64,000 bases of DNA, taken from Streptomyces sp. NRRL F-5630 (GTDB lineage: Bacteria; Actinomycetota; Actinomycetes; Streptomycetales; Streptomycetaceae). Each line of letters begins with the position of its first letter. Position 1 is the stretch's first letter. Location of the stretch: the NCBI RefSeq assembly GCF_000719475.1, contig NZ_JOGO01000019.1, positions 61,827 through 125,826 of the forward strand, written 5' to 3'. Both the position numbers and the translations under genes were made by a program. The notes beneath the pieces were generated by a model. It ran no database searches. It had not been told where the DNA came from and saw nothing but the letters and a program-made list of their open reading frames with translations. Shown here in pieces: positions 63,643 through 64,000 of the stretch.

Positions 63643-63671
63643 AGTAAATCGAGCACCTTCTGTCATGTCAA
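63643..63671 (-). promoter_or_regulatory. Promoter of the GH114 gene
   Basis: On the minus strand TTGACA (63671-63666) and TTTACT (63648-63643) are spaced by 17 bases, a good HrdB-type promoter, about 145 bases ahead of the GH114 start. The rest of the 347-base gap (63500-63846) shows no gene or clear operator. Confidence 0.6.
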
Positions 63672-63846
63672 GAGCGCGCAACTGCTCCACGGCTGCGGGA
63701 GATTCCCGTCCTCGCGCAACATGTCCGGGCTGCGGCGCTTCCGGCGTCCCGGCAGTCCGGGACGCCGCAGAGACCGGGGCGGACGGCCTGGTCAAAGCGA
63801 CACGGTCGGCGCACCGGCCCGTGGGTGCGGTGAAACCGTGGTCGGG

Positions 63847-64000
63847 TCATCCGGCCTGGGGATAGGCGACGGCATCAGGCCACTTCCTCTTCAAGCCCGC
63901 GGAAAGGGCTGCCAGCAGTTGGGGAGTCGGACCGGACCCTTCGCCGGTATCGGCATAGGGGTGGGTCAGGGGGACGACGAGGGCGTTGGCGTCAAGGAGA
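63847..64000 (-). CDS. C-terminal end of an unidentified protein (5' end outside window)
   Basis: From the window edge the minus strand is open for 50 codons, reading LLDANALVVPLTHPYADTGE and ending RKWPDAVAYPQAG before the TGA at 63849-63847. Codon use fits a real streptomycete gene, and the residue pattern is protein-like rather than the Arg/Pro-rich type of shadow frames. Too short for assignment; no motif recognised. Confidence 0.5.
   Translation of the reverse strand, partial: LLDANALVVPLTHPYADTGEGSGPTPQLLAALSAGLKRKWPDAVAYPQAG

Overview
The window is high-GC actinobacterial DNA, most likely from a Streptomyces chromosome. The signs are strong G/C bias at third codon positions, many GTG starts with 4-bp ATGA/GTGA overlaps, a Zur-controlled set of cysteine-free ribosomal proteins, a complete mce operon, a kinase with an extracytoplasmic PQQ-type domain, an HIDLLR-type leader peptide, and many secreted glycoside hydrolases under LacI-like operators. 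I saw no rRNA, tRNA, CRISPR array, insertion sequence or prophage. Everything here rests on reading the sequence; no database search was run.

Layout. 1-2203: the end of an SNF2-type helicase coupled to a SWIM zinc-finger protein. 3035-6054: a zinc-starvation island with two near-identical Zur-type boxes in opposite orientation, cysteine-free paralogues of L31, S18, L32, L28 and S14, a CobW-family protein that has lost its GTPase motifs, and the decayed remnant of a second CobW GTPase. 6530-8893: Ser/Thr kinase with PQQ-like sensor. 9086-14291: a PucR-type regulator and three exported proteins. 14774-27322: an mce lipid-import operon (ATPase, two YrbE permeases, six Mce proteins, two A/B pairs of Mce-associated membrane proteins), followed by a secreted lytic transglycosylase (27384-28643) and a 21-bp hairpin terminator.

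28785-32199 (minus) is a MacB/FtsX-like ABC exporter. 32370-34570 (minus) is a coupled pair: a cis-prenyltransferase and a DUF2236 (MpaB/latex-clearing-protein type) protein fused to calerythrin-like EF-hands. 34947-38819 (minus) is a large secreted GH92 alpha-mannosidase with a perfect palindrome upstream. A formaldehyde-dehydrogenase-like pseudogene, a small Rho_N-like basic protein, a DJ-1/PfpI protein, an NCS1 permease and an MFS exporter follow.

44144-53815 is an L-arabinose regulon: araBAD on the minus strand, a LacI-family regulator, and a ChvE/MmsA/MmsB-type sugar ABC importer on the plus strand. The same 17-nt operator-like sequence sits before araB and before the regulator/importer divergence. 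54025-57418 holds a GST-fold protein behind a leader peptide, a GNAT acetyltransferase and a methyltransferase.

57686-63499 (minus) reads as one carbohydrate pathway: a secreted GH114 endo-alpha-1,4-polygalactosaminidase, a lipoprotein-dependent ABC importer, a vestige resembling a sugar-kinase N-terminus, and a cytoplasmic GH4 alpha-glycosidase. I infer scavenging of alpha-linked galactosamine/galactose polymers such as fungal galactosaminogalactan. The least ordinary units are this locus, the prenyltransferase/DUF2236-EF-hand pair, and the eroded zinc-chaperone content of the Zur island.
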